From positions 1-6,178 of the forward strand of contig DNOQ01000168.1 in assembly GCA_003501665.1 (NCBI GenBank): a stretch of DNA of 6,178 nucleotides, written 5' to 3'. Each line of letters opens with the position of its first letter. Positions within the stretch are counted from its first letter, which is position 1. Shown one piece after another: positions 5,490-6,178 of the stretch. The notes beneath the pieces are model-generated. The model made no database searches. It was not told the DNA's origin and saw only the letters and a program-made list of their open reading frames with translations. This DNA is from Bacteroidales bacterium. GTDB lineage: Bacteria > Bacteroidota > Bacteroidia > Bacteroidales > VadinHA17. A program made the position numbers and the translations under genes.

Positions 5490-6178
5490 ATGAAACGATT
5501 ATTAATCCCTTCCTCAATTCTTGTTTTCGGTCTTCCGATGTTATTGATAAGCTTTGATTGTACCCATAAAACCAGGTATGATTACCATGGTAAATGGATT
5601 GACGGTGATGGTAATAAAGAAGTTCTTGAACTTATCGATCAGGCTTTTGAATCGATGCAGCCATCCCCGCAGATGGCAAACATTGCACTCCTTTACAAAC
5701 GTGACTGGGATGGTTTTGTGGAGGCGACCAACTGGCCATGCTGGTGGATCCAGAATTCTTTCGGACCATCATACGGTATGATGCCCTTCCTTCAGGAACC
5801 ATATGCAACCTGGCTGGAACATTCTCAGGCCCTGTGGTTCAGGCTTATGGGTGACGGTAAAAGAACAAATGAGAGAGGTGACATGGCTCCTGACGGATGT
5901 CTTTGCGACGCTGCAGGAATTTATATGAATGGCGGTGAAGAACTTGGTTTTGGAGACCCCAGGATAATCGGGAGATACACCAAACCGGTTCTGGACGGGA
6001 CTATTCACAATGACCACGTTAGTTACCGTCAGGGTGACGGAGAAGTGGATCTGCATGACTGGTTTATCGGAACGACAGCTGCCGGACTTATCCTTGAATC
6101 GGAAAGACTACTTATCCGCCATGACGTAAAGAAGGCAGAAGAACGATTGCCTCAATTGCAGCGAGTTGCTGCTTTTCT
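5490..6178 (+). CDS. Exported protein of uncertain family, possibly six-hairpin glycosidase-like, 3'-partial
   Basis: The frame starts at ATG 5490 and stays open to the window end, giving 229 residues. The leader AAAAAGATAAAT is A-rich, typical of Bacteroidota starts. Residues 1-23 form a basic start and hydrophobic segment; the Cys at 24 is preceded by S-F-D, not a good lipobox, so signal peptide type is unclear. The body is rich in Trp and Gly, with TNWPCWWIQNSFGPSYGMMPF (80-100), a helix containing WLEHSQALWFRLMGDGKR (108-125), APDGCLCDAAG (133-143), and YRQGDGEVDLHDWFIGTTAAGLILESERLLI (179-209). Alternating Trp-rich loops and amphipathic helices fit an (alpha/alpha) toroid like that of six-hairpin glycosidases, and similar proteins occur beside sulfatases. 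Both statements come from memory and pattern, not a search. No catalytic residue is assigned. It is divergent from the sulfatase across a 208-bp region and probably belongs to the same glycan programme. Coding is secure; function is not. Confidence 0.85.
   Translation, partial: MKRLLIPSSILVFGLPMLLISFDCTHKTRYDYHGKWIDGDGNKEVLELIDQAFESMQPSPQMANIALLYKRDWDGFVEATNWPCWWIQNSFGPSYGMMPFLQEPYATWLEHSQALWFRLMGDGKRTNERGDMAPDGCLCDAAGIYMNGGEELGFGDPRIIGRYTKPVLDGTIHNDHVSYRQGDGEVDLHDWFIGTTAAGLILESERLLIRHDVKKAEERLPQLQRVAAF

Noticed and set aside
5769..6056. Minus-strand open frame of 95 codons opposite the gene at 5490
   Set aside because: It lacks recognisable motifs and lies entirely opposite a plus-strand frame with strong protein-like sequence, a signal segment and an upstream promoter candidate.
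1..6178. CRISPR array, tRNA or rRNA gene, transposase, SusC/SusD pair, toxin-antitoxin or defence genes
   Set aside because: No regular repeat-spacer pattern, RNA-gene signature or matching protein motif was seen on either strand.

Overview
The window looks like a piece of a Bacteroidota glycan-degradation (PUL-like) region. Supporting signs are moderately AT-rich DNA with very AT-rich gaps, a TAnnTTTG-type promoter element, exported proteins with lipoprotein or signal-peptide N-termini, starts without well-spaced Shine-Dalgarno sites, and a dense set of exported carbohydrate-active enzymes. The phylum call is inference; no rRNA, tRNA or marker gene is present.

Layout from left to right. (1) Positions 1-1391, plus strand: most of a GH29 alpha-L-fucosidase, cut at its 5' end by the window. 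(2) A 107-bp gap with inverted repeats. (3) 1499-2353, plus: a complete secreted endonuclease/exonuclease/phosphatase (EEP) fold hydrolase. (4) 2212-3708, minus: a GH95-like lipoprotein that has lost its 3' part. Its recognisable sequence stops at the end of the EEP gene, and its frame then runs 142 bp antisense into that gene. (5) A 67-bp gap. (6) 3776-5281, minus: a complete formylglycine-type (Ser-type) sulfatase lipoprotein, probably upstream of the GH95-like gene in one transcript. (7) A 208-bp divergent intergenic region with repeated ACAGTAATT words and a plausible plus-strand promoter. (8) 5490 to the window end, plus: the N-terminal 229 residues of an exported protein I cannot assign firmly, possibly a six-hairpin (alpha/alpha) glycosidase-like protein.

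Taken together, two fucosidase-family genes beside a sulfatase suggest use of a fucose-containing, possibly sulfated glycan such as a fucan or a sulfated host or algal glycan. The sulfatase would strip sulfate, GH29 would release terminal alpha-L-fucose, and the EEP protein may cleave a phosphoester. This substrate assignment is inference from the gene set. No SusC/SusD pair, regulator or fucose-catabolism gene lies in the window.

The strongest anomaly is the junction near 2353-2380, where the GH95-like gene appears broken against the EEP gene. I see no CRISPR array, RNA gene, transposase or clear novel defence or mobile system. The rest is a fairly ordinary polysaccharide-utilisation neighbourhood with some unusual residues in key motifs.
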